Assembly: GCA_910578845.1 (NCBI GenBank) | Contig: CAJTSL010000008.1 | Location: 35,005 to 99,004 of the forward strand | From: an uncultured Lachnospiraceae bacterium | Lineage (GTDB): Bacteria > Bacillota > Clostridia > Lachnospirales > Lachnospiraceae | Direction of reading: 5' to 3' | DNA length: 64,000 nucleotides | Shown here: in pieces, positions 1 through 8,270 of the stretch | How positions within the stretch are numbered: the stretch's first letter is position 1 | Layout: every line of letters begins with the position of its first letter | Notes under the pieces: model-generated | What the model saw: only the letters and a program-made list of their open reading frames with translations | Database searches by the model: none | Told to the model about the DNA's origin: nothing | Position numbers and translations under genes: made by a program

Positions 1-932
1 TCGCACATGATATTGCGCCGGATGAAGATAAGGGCATTTTGGTAAATGATTCTTATTTCAGGCCTAAGCTTACTTATGGGAATCCTCCAAAGAATGAGAT
101 CTTATACAATAAAAATTTTGATGATATCCAAAAATGTTTTATCAAAGATGAATATCTTCTACAGATTGATTTTTCAAAGCTGGGGACGGGAGACTATTGG
201 GGCGTGGATATGCCAAAGGAGAATTATATTTCGCATTCCAATGAAATAGGAAGGACTTTGGAATTGCAGGCCAATTTCAATATCAGGCTGCACAACGTCA
301 GATACCATGTGCCTATTACGACAGGGATGAGCATTGTTTCAATAGATACGCCGCCGGAACATTATCATTTCTATCAGACAGTCAATGGCTACACGGTATA
401 TATTCCGAAGATTAATATCCGCTGGGGGTGTTTTGCGGCAGGGACGCGGATTGCCATGGCGGATGGAAGCCAAAAGCCGGCAGAAAAAATTAAATGTGGA
501 GATATAATGTATACCATAATGGGAGACTTTGCCGTTAAGAATGTATATGTGGGAGCGGAAGAGATCCTTATCCATGTCTGTACAGAGAGCGGCAGGGTGT
601 TGCGGGTTACCCATACCCACCCGGTTGTCTTAAAGGGCGGCTATAGTGTGCAGGCCAGGAAAGTGCGCCCAGGGCAGGAAGTGATGCTAAGAGACGGGGG
701 AACGGATCGGGTAAAGTGGGTTTATGAATGTGAATATCATGCAGATGTTTATAATTTCGAATTAGAAGATGGCAAAGAACATACGATTGCAGCAGAAGGT
801 ATCCTTACGGGAGAGTTTGTCGCACAAAACCATGTTAAGGCGGGCTTGTTAAGCCGACAGAACATTACGCCCGAGACGCAGGCGCTTGTAGAACAGTTCT
901 CGGCTATGTTGAAAAACAGAGAGAAGGAATAA
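1..932 (+). CDS. C-terminal part of a protein with a Hint (hedgehog/intein) domain
   Basis: The reading frame is open to the left edge, so the gene is cut at its 5' end. The first visible 140 or so residues show no family I recognise. From nt 429 a Hint fold begins with CFAAGTRI, the usual start with a nucleophilic Cys followed by a 'GT' turn. It continues through the block-B-like THTHPV motif near nt 609 and ends at about nt 830 with EFVAQN, where Asn is followed by His. About 33 residues follow. Hint domains carry out N-S acyl shift chemistry that cleaves or splices the polypeptide, and in bacteria they often sit in secreted or toxin-like proteins. The first Cys, the TxxH motif and the final Asn are all present, so autoprocessing is possible. 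The following residue is His rather than Cys, Ser or Thr, so cleavage is more likely than splicing. The biological role is unknown. A strong terminator follows. Confidence 0.7.
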   Translation, partial: AHDIAPDEDKGILVNDSYFRPKLTYGNPPKNEILYNKNFDDIQKCFIKDEYLLQIDFSKLGTGDYWGVDMPKENYISHSNEIGRTLELQANFNIRLHNVRYHVPITTGMSIVSIDTPPEHYHFYQTVNGYTVYIPKINIRWGCFAAGTRIAMADGSQKPAEKIKCGDIMYTIMGDFAVKNVYVGAEEILIHVCTESGRVLRVTHTHPVVLKGGYSVQARKVRPGQEVMLRDGGTDRVKWVYECEYHADVYNFELEDGKEHTIAAEGILTGEFVAQNHVKAGLLSRQNITPETQALVEQFSAMLKNREKE

Positions 933-969
933 GTAAAAAAATAGCACAAATCGTTTCCAAAGAGAAAAT

Positions 970-1010
970 GGCTACAGACCGCACCATTACTGGGTCTGTA
1001 GCCGCTTTTT
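970..1010 (+). terminator. Intrinsic terminator after the Hint-domain gene
   Basis: An 11-bp perfect stem pairs 970-980 with 993-1003 and is followed by a T5 run at 1006-1010. It lies 38 bp after the stop codon of the upstream gene. Confidence 0.9.
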
Positions 1011-1043
1011 GCTTGCGCCGCTGTCAAACTCGGAATCTTAACA

Positions 1044-1072
1044 TTGACACGCAATACTTCGTTTATTATAAT
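1044..1072 (+). promoter_or_regulatory. Consensus sigma-A promoter of the lipoprotein gene
   Basis: TTGACA at 1044-1049 and TATAAT at 1067-1072 are separated by exactly 17 bp, a perfect match to the housekeeping consensus. Transcription would start near 1079, giving a leader of about 110 nt before the start codon. I see no riboswitch or clear hairpin in the leader. Confidence 0.88.
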
Positions 1073-1191
1073 TACTAGTGTTTGTGCATGCATTTTATGT
1101 TTTGCCTGAGCATTCACAAACTTATATCATTTATACTATATACTATATAGATGAGAGCATATAACAAACAATTAAAAGATGGAGGATTATG

Positions 1192-2373
1192 ATGAAGAAA
1201 ATTGCATCAGTATGTCTTATTGCTGCCATGGGCTTACAGTTAACAGCCTGCGCAGGCCTTGGCGGAAATAAAGACGCATGGATCGAAGAAAACACAGGAA
1301 AAATCGGCACAACGCTTGACTGCGGTCAATTCGTTGTCAACGGAGAAGTATATTCCTTCCCGGGCGATATTTCCGACTGGTTAAGCAGTGGATGGCATAT
1401 TTCAAATAATTATGATAACACAGATACTTTTTTGTTGGAAACCAATGTCGAATCTAGTGAATTTGAACTTTTTAACGACGAAATAAGCTCTCAGTATGTG
1501 AGTATGCTGGCGATCAATCTTGAAGAGGAACCCGCAAAGATCGCAGATTGTTCCATTCAATGCGTAGAAGTCAAAGTATCCGACGACAAAGACAGCGTCA
1601 AACTTCTCCTGCCGGGCGGCATTACATACAAAAGCACCAAGGAAGATGTCATTGCCGCTTATGGCGATCCTGTTGAAATAGAAGACGACGGTTCCCTTTA
1701 TTATTATTATCAGTATACAACTGCTGACGACTGGGATATTAACGTAGAGATCGGAATCAGCGACGATGTTGTCGATCAGGTAAGCTACTATCTGGCAGAC
1801 AGCAACTGGGGTTATGTAGGCAACGCGCAGGATTGTATCCAATTCGTTGACGATGCCTTGAAAACAAGTTTCTACGGCGATTATGCAAATTACGTGGAAG
1901 ACAAATTCGATACGGAAGAAAACGCACAGGAATTATATGAATCGGAAGTTCAGTATTATGCAGAGGGACTTATGTACTATCTTGATGTAGACTATGAGTT
2001 GATCGATCCTACGATCGCACAGGGTTACTACGATCTTTCCGTTAAAGTACTTGCCAAATTTAAATGGGATACGCCGGTTGTTGACCTTCCGGATGGCGCA
2101 TCATACGGTTCTATGGAGCTGACCATGTATCCTACTGATTTCCTGGATATTATTCTGGAAGATGCGCAGGCCGTTGCAGACGAATACGGACCGGCGAATA
2201 TGACCGAAGACGAATATGCGGAAAACATATTAAACGCTATCACTCCTTGGGTGGACGAAATATCTTACAAAGACCCGGTTGTCGGAACATATGACATCGA
2301 CTTGGATGACGGTGTGATCGATTCAGACGACTGGGATGAGATCGATCTTATACTGATGGATCTTGCTGATTAA
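1192..2373 (+). CDS. Acidic secreted lipoprotein of unknown function
   Basis: A type II signal peptide (basic MKKIA start, hydrophobic core, lipobox LTAC at about residues 17-20) predicts lipid attachment at Cys20 and an extracytoplasmic location. The mature protein is very rich in Asp, Glu and Tyr. I recognise no catalytic motif. Two ATGs are adjacent at 1189 and 1192. GGAGG at 1181-1185 is 6 bp from 1192 and only 3 bp from 1189, so 1192 is preferred. The gene is monocistronic, with a consensus promoter upstream and a hairpin cluster downstream. Families of this kind are often substrate-binding or surface proteins, but nothing here decides this. Confidence 0.8.
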   Translation: MKKIASVCLIAAMGLQLTACAGLGGNKDAWIEENTGKIGTTLDCGQFVVNGEVYSFPGDISDWLSSGWHISNNYDNTDTFLLETNVESSEFELFNDEISSQYVSMLAINLEEEPAKIADCSIQCVEVKVSDDKDSVKLLLPGGITYKSTKEDVIAAYGDPVEIEDDGSLYYYYQYTTADDWDINVEIGISDDVVDQVSYYLADSNWGYVGNAQDCIQFVDDALKTSFYGDYANYVEDKFDTEENAQELYESEVQYYAEGLMYYLDVDYELIDPTIAQGYYDLSVKVLAKFKWDTPVVDLPDGASYGSMELTMYPTDFLDIILEDAQAVADEYGPANMTEDEYAENILNAITPWVDEISYKDPVVGTYDIDLDDGVIDSDDWDEIDLILMDLAD

Positions 2374-2426
2374 GATTCATGGCAGATATGGTATGAAAAT
2401 GCATTCATTGATATGATATCAAAAAC

Positions 2427-2452
2427 AGCCTTTTCCCATTTGGAAAAAGGCT
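2427..2452 (-). terminator. Hairpin, probable terminator for the minus-strand chemoreceptor
   Basis: A stem of about 10 bp with one bulge pairs 2427-2436 with 2442-2452. The A5 run at 2421-2425 becomes a U-tract when read on the minus strand, which suits termination of transcription arriving from the chemoreceptor gene at 2551-4578. Confidence 0.6.
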
Positions 2453-2460
2453 CAGACTGT

Positions 2461-2497
2461 AGAAAAAGTCCGACACACATGTGTGTCGGATTTTTCT
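2461..2497 (+). terminator. Strong bidirectional terminator between convergent genes
   Basis: Arms at 2470-2478 and 2481-2489 form a long GC-containing stem. It is flanked by A5 on the left and T5 on the right, so it can terminate transcription in both directions, as expected between convergent genes. Confidence 0.85.
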
Positions 2498-2550
2498 GTC
2501 ATATCAGAGCCAAAAAGTCATTGTTCTTTTTGACTATGGCAATTCTATTG

Positions 2551-4578
2551 CTAGTGGGTACGGAACTGGCTGATTAGCTGGTTTAGCGTCCGTGCCTGTT
2601 TAGAAAGTTCATTTGATATAGCAGCGCTTTCCTCGGCAGCGGAAGAATTTGCCTGTGTTACGTTAGAAACCTCTTTGATCCTGGATTCTACAGAGGCAAT
2701 CATTTCTGCCTGCTGGCTGCTGGTTGAGGAAATCTCATCCATTTGCATCTTAATAGACTGGATGCACTCATTAATGACCTGCATTGCGGAAATGGCGAGG
2801 TTTGTGGATTCCGTGCCTATTTTGACATCCTCGATCGAATGACTGATTAAGGCGCTGGTATTGCGTGCGGCTTCGGCAGACTTGGTGGCAAGATCCCTGA
2901 CTTCGCCTGATACGACAGAGAAACCTTTGCCTGCGGCTCCCGCCCTGCCAGCCTCAACGGATGCGTTCAGGGCAAGTATATTCGTTTGCAGGGCAATATC
3001 TTCAATCGTCTTGATGATGCCGACAATCTTGGCGGAGGAGCGGTCAATATTCGTAGTCGCTGCTAGCAACTGCTCCATTTTGGTATCGGCTTCCGCCGCA
3101 TAGCCGGTTGCCCTATCCACCAGGTCGCTGGCGTTGCTGCAACGGATCGTGCTATCCTGAATCTGCTCGGTAATATTCGTAATATTAGAGACCAGGCTGC
3201 TGATAGCGGTTTTTTGTTCCATGGTGCCTTGCGACAATGCTTGTGCGCCGGCAGATACTTGATTTGCGCCACTGTTTACTTGGTTAGCGATCTGGGTGAT
3301 ATCGCGCATGACGTCCATGAGATGGGTACGGATGCTTTGAAGGCTTTCGGATAAGACCTTAAAATCACCGATGTAATAATTTTCATTTTTCATGACATCT
3401 ACAGCGATATTGCCGTCCGCCATTTCGCCTAAGATCCTGCCGATATCGTCAATTGTTTTCCTTAGGCAGTCACAGAGATGATGGATCGTCTGCGCGATCA
3501 TACCGATCTCGTCTTTTCTATGATAGAATGCTTCTAATTCGTGATCGGCGGAAAGCTCCAAATTGCCAAGGCGCCGGATGGCATTTTCCATGACCATAAG
3601 CTCCCGGCCTTCACGGTATAGGATGAACAAAGTAACAAGTACGATGACTGCGGCTACAATGGCGCATATAGTGCCAACGGTAAAGCGTACGGTCTCTACT
3701 TCTTGATAGACTTCCGCAACATCATCGCGTACCATGAACACCCAATTGCGGTCTTTCAGGTATTTGTATACGACTAATTGGTCCGTGCCATTCTCGTCCT
3801 GGTAAGAATAGATGCCGGCTTCTGTGCGGCCGTCTGTTTTAATGCGATTTATAATTTCCAGATAGCCTTTATCAGTTGTTTCGGTGTTGAGAAGTGCTTC
3901 ATCCTCATGGTACAGATATGTACCGGTATCCACATTTAAAAAGACGTATTCGCTGTGTGGCAAGCCTTCGATATTCAAACCAAGGAGAACGTCCATTAAC
4001 CGGCTGGCATAAACGCCTGCGCCTACATAGCCGATACAGGTCTGGCCATCAAAAAGTGGGAAGTACATGGAAAGGATCATGCTCCCAGTCCCCGGAGACT
4101 TCATGATGCCCAAATTAGTTAATTCTGGTTTAGATAGAATCGTTTTGTGAAACTCTTCTAAAGATTCACCTGACCGTGTGGTAATGCCGATAGCGCCCTG
4201 TGAAGTATGTGTTAAGACATAAGTATCGGGAGTGCTTATATATAATCCCTCAAAAATTCCTTTGACAGCAGCAAACTCTTCTGTATATTTTTGCCCTTTT
4301 TGCAGTAGGGTGGGATCCTCCGGGTTGAGAAGAAGATCATGGACCTCGCTGCCTAAGGCAAAAGCTGATACATATTCTTCTGCGGAAGCCACATAGTCGT
4401 TTATGATGGAGGCTCTGGATTCTACGGCGTCAATCATCTGGTTGGTGATATTGCTTTCGACCATTGATGCGACGCGGGTAGAGACGATGAGCCAAAGTAG
4501 TAGCATACCTGCAAAAATAAGTGCTGTCGTAATGATACCGATGCGTGTAGCAAGTTTCCGGTTTGCAAAAAATTTCAT
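2551..4578 (-). CDS. Methyl-accepting chemotaxis protein with a Cache-type sensor
   Basis: This 675-residue chemoreceptor has TM1 at about residues 12-34, a periplasm-facing Cache-like sensor at about 35-295, TM2 at about 297-320, a HAMP region and a long coiled-coil signalling domain. The conserved hairpin tip reads ALQTNILALNASVEAGRAGAAG, close to the family norm that binds CheA and CheW. The tip departs slightly from the usual EAARAGE (EAGRAGA here). It probably senses a small extracellular ligand and drives the chemotaxis cluster further along the window. The start at 4578 has AAGGGG 8 bp upstream. Its promoter lies at 4615-4643 and it converges on the lipoprotein gene. The ligand cannot be predicted. 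Confidence 0.92.
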   Translation of the reverse strand: MKFFANRKLATRIGIITTALIFAGMLLLWLIVSTRVASMVESNITNQMIDAVESRASIINDYVASAEEYVSAFALGSEVHDLLLNPEDPTLLQKGQKYTEEFAAVKGIFEGLYISTPDTYVLTHTSQGAIGITTRSGESLEEFHKTILSKPELTNLGIMKSPGTGSMILSMYFPLFDGQTCIGYVGAGVYASRLMDVLLGLNIEGLPHSEYVFLNVDTGTYLYHEDEALLNTETTDKGYLEIINRIKTDGRTEAGIYSYQDENGTDQLVVYKYLKDRNWVFMVRDDVAEVYQEVETVRFTVGTICAIVAAVIVLVTLFILYREGRELMVMENAIRRLGNLELSADHELEAFYHRKDEIGMIAQTIHHLCDCLRKTIDDIGRILGEMADGNIAVDVMKNENYYIGDFKVLSESLQSIRTHLMDVMRDITQIANQVNSGANQVSAGAQALSQGTMEQKTAISSLVSNITNITEQIQDSTIRCSNASDLVDRATGYAAEADTKMEQLLAATTNIDRSSAKIVGIIKTIEDIALQTNILALNASVEAGRAGAAGKGFSVVSGEVRDLATKSAEAARNTSALISHSIEDVKIGTESTNLAISAMQVINECIQSIKMQMDEISSTSSQQAEMIASVESRIKEVSNVTQANSSAAEESAAISNELSKQARTLNQLISQFRTH

Positions 4579-4614
4579 TAGTTTTTCCCCTTGTAGCCAT
4601 ATTTTGCAAAAAAT

Positions 4615-4643
4615 ATTCTAGCATGTAAAACGTTTGTTTTCAA
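4615..4643 (-). promoter_or_regulatory. Sigma-A promoter of the minus-strand chemoreceptor
   Basis: Read on the minus strand, TTGAAA (4643-4638) and TAGAAT (4620-4615) are separated by 17 bp, with an extended TGn just before the -10. It is a vegetative promoter; I saw no sigma-28 motility promoter. Confidence 0.75.
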
Positions 4644-4681
4644 GTATCGTTTTATTGGATTTTACTACGTATCCTAATTTA

Positions 4682-4710
4682 TTGCGTCCTAAAATAGTCA
4701 ATGGTATAAT
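4682..4710 (+). promoter_or_regulatory. Extended -10 promoter of the RADAR operon
   Basis: TATAAT at 4705-4710 is preceded by TGG, making an extended -10. A weak -35 (TTGCGT, 4682-4687) is placed 17 bp upstream. A perfect -10 with a poor -35 suggests moderate constitutive expression or help from an activator. It lies 45 bp before the rdrA start. Confidence 0.7.
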
Positions 4711-4754
4711 ATGCTTACGACTTTTTATCTATACTTTTTCGTGCAGGAGATGGC

Positions 4755-7700
4755 ATGGAGGAACTAATACTGGGAAAGGAACAGCATAGAATGGAAAAAC
4801 AAAAGACAAAACTGGGCGCAAGGGTTCTGTCTACGGAAGAGTTAAACGCTATCCTGCCAAACGCTGAGTCTGTGGATAAGCAGATCCGCGTGTTCCGGGA
4901 CAGCATACCGGATGAGGCAGGAGCGCAGAAGGACGGACAGTATGAGATTGAGCAGAAAACGAACAATATCGGCATCATGGGCTGTAGGGGTGCAGGCAAG
5001 ACGTCTATTTTAAAGACCTTCTACCATAAATTGAAAACCGAAAATGGAAATGGCAAGGAAGGTGAGAGAAATAAGAACGCCGGGAAAGATAAAGGAAACG
5101 GGGATGTCATTTTGCCGATCATAATCCCGGAGAACATGTCCGATGGCACGACGCTCATGGATGCGGTGCTAGGAAGGATGAAGTCGGTCGTAGAGGAACG
5201 GGAGAGGGAAGCGGAGAAGAGCCAATATAAAGGAGACTGCATTTACTCTAGGCGCACTTCCCTAGAGAAACAATATAACGAGCTTGTGAAGCAGTACTGT
5301 TATATCAAGAAAGACTACCGGGATATCCTGATCCAGGAATTTACGACGGAACAGAATTACGTGGAGAAGACGAAAAAGGTGTTTGGCTCTGATTCCGAGT
5401 TCATTAGGCTGTTCTATCAGTTCGTGGACAGTCTGTTGCAGGAAGGAAAGGGAACGGAAGGGGACAATACGGAAGAGAAACCGTTGTTATTCCTATTCGT
5501 TGATGATGTCGATTTAAGCGTTAACAGGTGTATGGATATCGTAAGGACGCTCCTTGTCTATTTATCCCATCCAAGGATTGTCACATTCATCTCCGGGGAC
5601 ATGGATACTTTCGAAGAAGCGCTGACATTGGAATTCCTGCGACAGGAAGGAGCGCTGCGGGAAGACGTGTTCCATGAGACCTATTATGTGTCTGATGGCA
5701 GCTTAGAGAAAAGCAGCCTCTTACAACGGAAGCAGACGTTGGCATACGAATACTTAAAGAAAATCATTCCGCCGGCGTACCGCAAAATGATTCGTCACTG
5801 GGCGCTGGAAGAGCGGGGGAATTACCGGATTGTGGGAGATAAGGGGGACGGCTCTCTAAGCCTTGTGGAATTATTGACGGAAGTGACGAAAGAAAAATGC
5901 GGGGATTTGTATTTTGCATACAACGAGGATGGGGAGCGTAAGTGCATGCGCCTTGCCTTTCATATGTTCGATGATACGGCGCGTGGCCTGAACAATGTCT
6001 ATAATGTATTACAAGAAATTTATGAGATCCAAACGAAAGAAACGGATATTACGCCGGAGCAGAAGACGCTTCTCCTCTGGCGGCTGATAGAGACAATGGT
6101 GAATTCGAAGCCGTTGTATGCCGGATATAAGAAGGAACTGTTAGAACAGATAATCGTGTTGGGACAAAACGGCGTGAAAGTAGATTTCGCCAATGCTTTT
6201 CAACTGCTATACGGGGAAAGCGGAGTGCAGGAAGAAGCAGGCAAGGTATCCCTAGAGAGGTTTTCTGCAAAGGAGCGGTTTGCGATATTCTATTTGGTTG
6301 ATTTTGCCGCCAATTTATTCCGACAGGAATCGTATGGCGCTACCTATGATGAGAAAGAACTTGAACAATATCGTAAGTTAGAAGTGAGTATCATTCAGGA
6401 ATATCTAAGTGATGAAACGATAGAGGATAATATCAGAGAAAAGAGAGGGTTGCTTGCATGCCTGGTAGATGGGAATGTGCGCAGAACATTGCGGACTGGA
6501 TCTGTGCAAAATATCCTAACTGATTTCATATGTGCGCCAGACTTTGTCTTTGGCTTGCATTTGATTCGTTGTTTAGGCAGGGAAGCGGTCTATGCGATCT
6601 TAGGTTCTGACGTACATCATGGCGCTAGTGTATATGATGACAAAGCAGATGCCTACAAGATAGCATACGCTTTCTTACAGGCAACCCAGGCTATGAGTAG
6701 GACGGAAAAAGACCTGCAAAATTTTTTTGCTGATTTTTATCGCTATATGAAAGGAACGATGCTAAGGCTCCTTGATAAATTGTCATTAAACCCATGGGTG
6801 ATTTATGGCATATCGTTAGTGCATGATAGAAATATAGTTGTTGGTGATATGTTATTTATAGATATTACGGGAAATGAATCGGATTTGACGGAAGTGGGTT
6901 TTTGGAATATAGAAAATTGTATCCTGGATAATATAGTGTATCTTGGACTATTACACTATATCTTGTGGGTGGAATATGAAAGCAGGAATGCCGTTTACTG
7001 GATTTATTATGAAAATTGCTTAAGGGAAAAACAGGAAAAGAGAAAGCTATTTAATATTAAAGAATTTGCAGAAGAAATGATAATGGCAGGGCTTACCCAG
7101 ACGATCATGAATTTGCTGCGGGAACGGGATGTTATGAACCAGTTTGAAGTCAGGGCGCTTGGAGATATCAATTACAATGGCTTATTGGAAGGGAAGGGGG
7201 GAAAGGAGAGAAGAGATTTCGAGGTCATATTCCAGATTGACAAGCAGAAATTGTGGGATAACACCTATGTAAAATCTACCGTTGGTCAGTATTTAGAGAC
7301 CAGGAAAAGGGATGCTGTCCGTGCAATGAGCCGGGGAAGGGTACTTTTCGATGCGACACTGTTTGTGACGGAATCGTATGCTGCGTTAGCGGATTGTTAT
7401 AAAGGCTCTTCCGGAAAGGCGGTTATTTATGATTTGGAGTCTAAGATACGGAAGGTATTGTTCTTATCCGTTTGCGAAAGCCGGCAGGAAGAAAGAAGGT
7501 TTTCTGACGGGAAATATTATCTGCGCCTGGAACAGGCATTGGTCATAAGATGTTTGCTGGAAGAATTCCTGGAGATACATTGGCGGGCCTATTATGGGAA
7601 AAAAGAAGCGAGGAAGCTTTTGATGGAAGTACAGGAATTGCCACTGTTGCCACATTCGGAGAAATGGGACGGGATAGATGAAGAATTAAGGAAGAGAGAA

Positions 7701-8216
7701 GATGCTTTCTTCGCGGAAAATCCAAATCTGTTGAGAAGCCGTGCAGCAATGGAGATTGAGAACAGCGACAAAGGAAAGAGCGCAATAAAAAATATTTGTG
7801 ATATCTGGTATGATGATCCGAATGCGAAAAGTAAATCAATGGAAACATTAATCAAAGAATACTTAAACGTTATTGAGGATAAAGACTACAGGTATTTCCG
7901 GTATCTCGTGCAGAAAAGGCATATTGAGAGAAGGAAAGAAATGCTAAGCGATAGAAAAGTACCGGATTGGAGCGAGATAGAGCCTTTCATCCCGGAGAAG
8001 GAATACCAGTTTCTTTTCCATAGTTATTTACGGTATCTGCAAGTAAATGATAACGAGGCTAAGAATGCCGGCGTACGGGCGGAAGAGATAGCCAGGCTGG
8101 CGGCATATATGTTGGATAGTGAAATCCAGGCGGATAAAGCGGTACAGAATGAATTCTATCAGCTCATCAGCGAAGAGCTTGCACTGACAGAGGAAGAGTT
8201 TGAGAATCTGTTTTAG
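4755..8216 (+). CDS. rdrA: RdrA-like P-loop ATPase of a RADAR antiphage system
   Basis: The protein has 1153 residues. A Walker A motif GCRGAGKTS lies at residues 76-84 (Lys82), and a Walker B LFLFVDDVDLS has its acidic pair at Asp250-Asp251. About 800 residues follow with no recognisable domain. A large ATPase directly upstream of an enlarged adenosine deaminase is the defining layout of RADAR, whose RdrA forms a ring-shaped AAA-type assembly that works with RdrB to stop phage infection. The Walker A to Walker B distance of about 170 residues is long for a P-loop ATPase. The start at 4755 has AGGAGA 4 bp upstream. An ATG at 4791 with its own AAGGA is an alternative. rdrB starts 54 bp after the stop, so the two are probably co-transcribed. 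The family call rests on the gene pair and the motifs; a KAP/STAND-like ATPase is the general alternative. Confidence 0.85.
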   Translation: MEELILGKEQHRMEKQKTKLGARVLSTEELNAILPNAESVDKQIRVFRDSIPDEAGAQKDGQYEIEQKTNNIGIMGCRGAGKTSILKTFYHKLKTENGNGKEGERNKNAGKDKGNGDVILPIIIPENMSDGTTLMDAVLGRMKSVVEEREREAEKSQYKGDCIYSRRTSLEKQYNELVKQYCYIKKDYRDILIQEFTTEQNYVEKTKKVFGSDSEFIRLFYQFVDSLLQEGKGTEGDNTEEKPLLFLFVDDVDLSVNRCMDIVRTLLVYLSHPRIVTFISGDMDTFEEALTLEFLRQEGALREDVFHETYYVSDGSLEKSSLLQRKQTLAYEYLKKIIPPAYRKMIRHWALEERGNYRIVGDKGDGSLSLVELLTEVTKEKCGDLYFAYNEDGERKCMRLAFHMFDDTARGLNNVYNVLQEIYEIQTKETDITPEQKTLLLWRLIETMVNSKPLYAGYKKELLEQIIVLGQNGVKVDFANAFQLLYGESGVQEEAGKVSLERFSAKERFAIFYLVDFAANLFRQESYGATYDEKELEQYRKLEVSIIQEYLSDETIEDNIREKRGLLACLVDGNVRRTLRTGSVQNILTDFICAPDFVFGLHLIRCLGREAVYAILGSDVHHGASVYDDKADAYKIAYAFLQATQAMSRTEKDLQNFFADFYRYMKGTMLRLLDKLSLNPWVIYGISLVHDRNIVVGDMLFIDITGNESDLTEVGFWNIENCILDNIVYLGLLHYILWVEYESRNAVYWIYYENCLREKQEKRKLFNIKEFAEEMIMAGLTQTIMNLLRERDVMNQFEVRALGDINYNGLLEGKGGKERRDFEVIFQIDKQKLWDNTYVKSTVGQYLETRKRDAVRAMSRGRVLFDATLFVTESYAALADCYKGSSGKAVIYDLESKIRKVLFLSVCESRQEERRFSDGKYYLRLEQALVIRCLLEEFLEIHWRAYYGKKEARKLLMEVQELPLLPHSEKWDGIDEELRKREDAFFAENPNLLRSRAAMEIENSDKGKSAIKNICDIWYDDPNAKSKSMETLIKEYLNVIEDKDYRYFRYLVQKRHIERRKEMLSDRKVPDWSEIEPFIPEKEYQFLFHSYLRYLQVNDNEAKNAGVRAEEIARLAAYMLDSEIQADKAVQNEFYQLISEELALTEEEFENLF

Positions 8217-8270
8217 CCTCGTCAGATAGATTCTGGCGCCCCAATTTGTCATCACATGGAGGTTATAACA

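Noticed and set aside
2510..2535. Second hairpin after the lipoprotein gene
   Set aside because: The AAAAAGTCA and TTTTTGACT segments are mirror-like rather than inverted repeats, so they do not pair as a stem.
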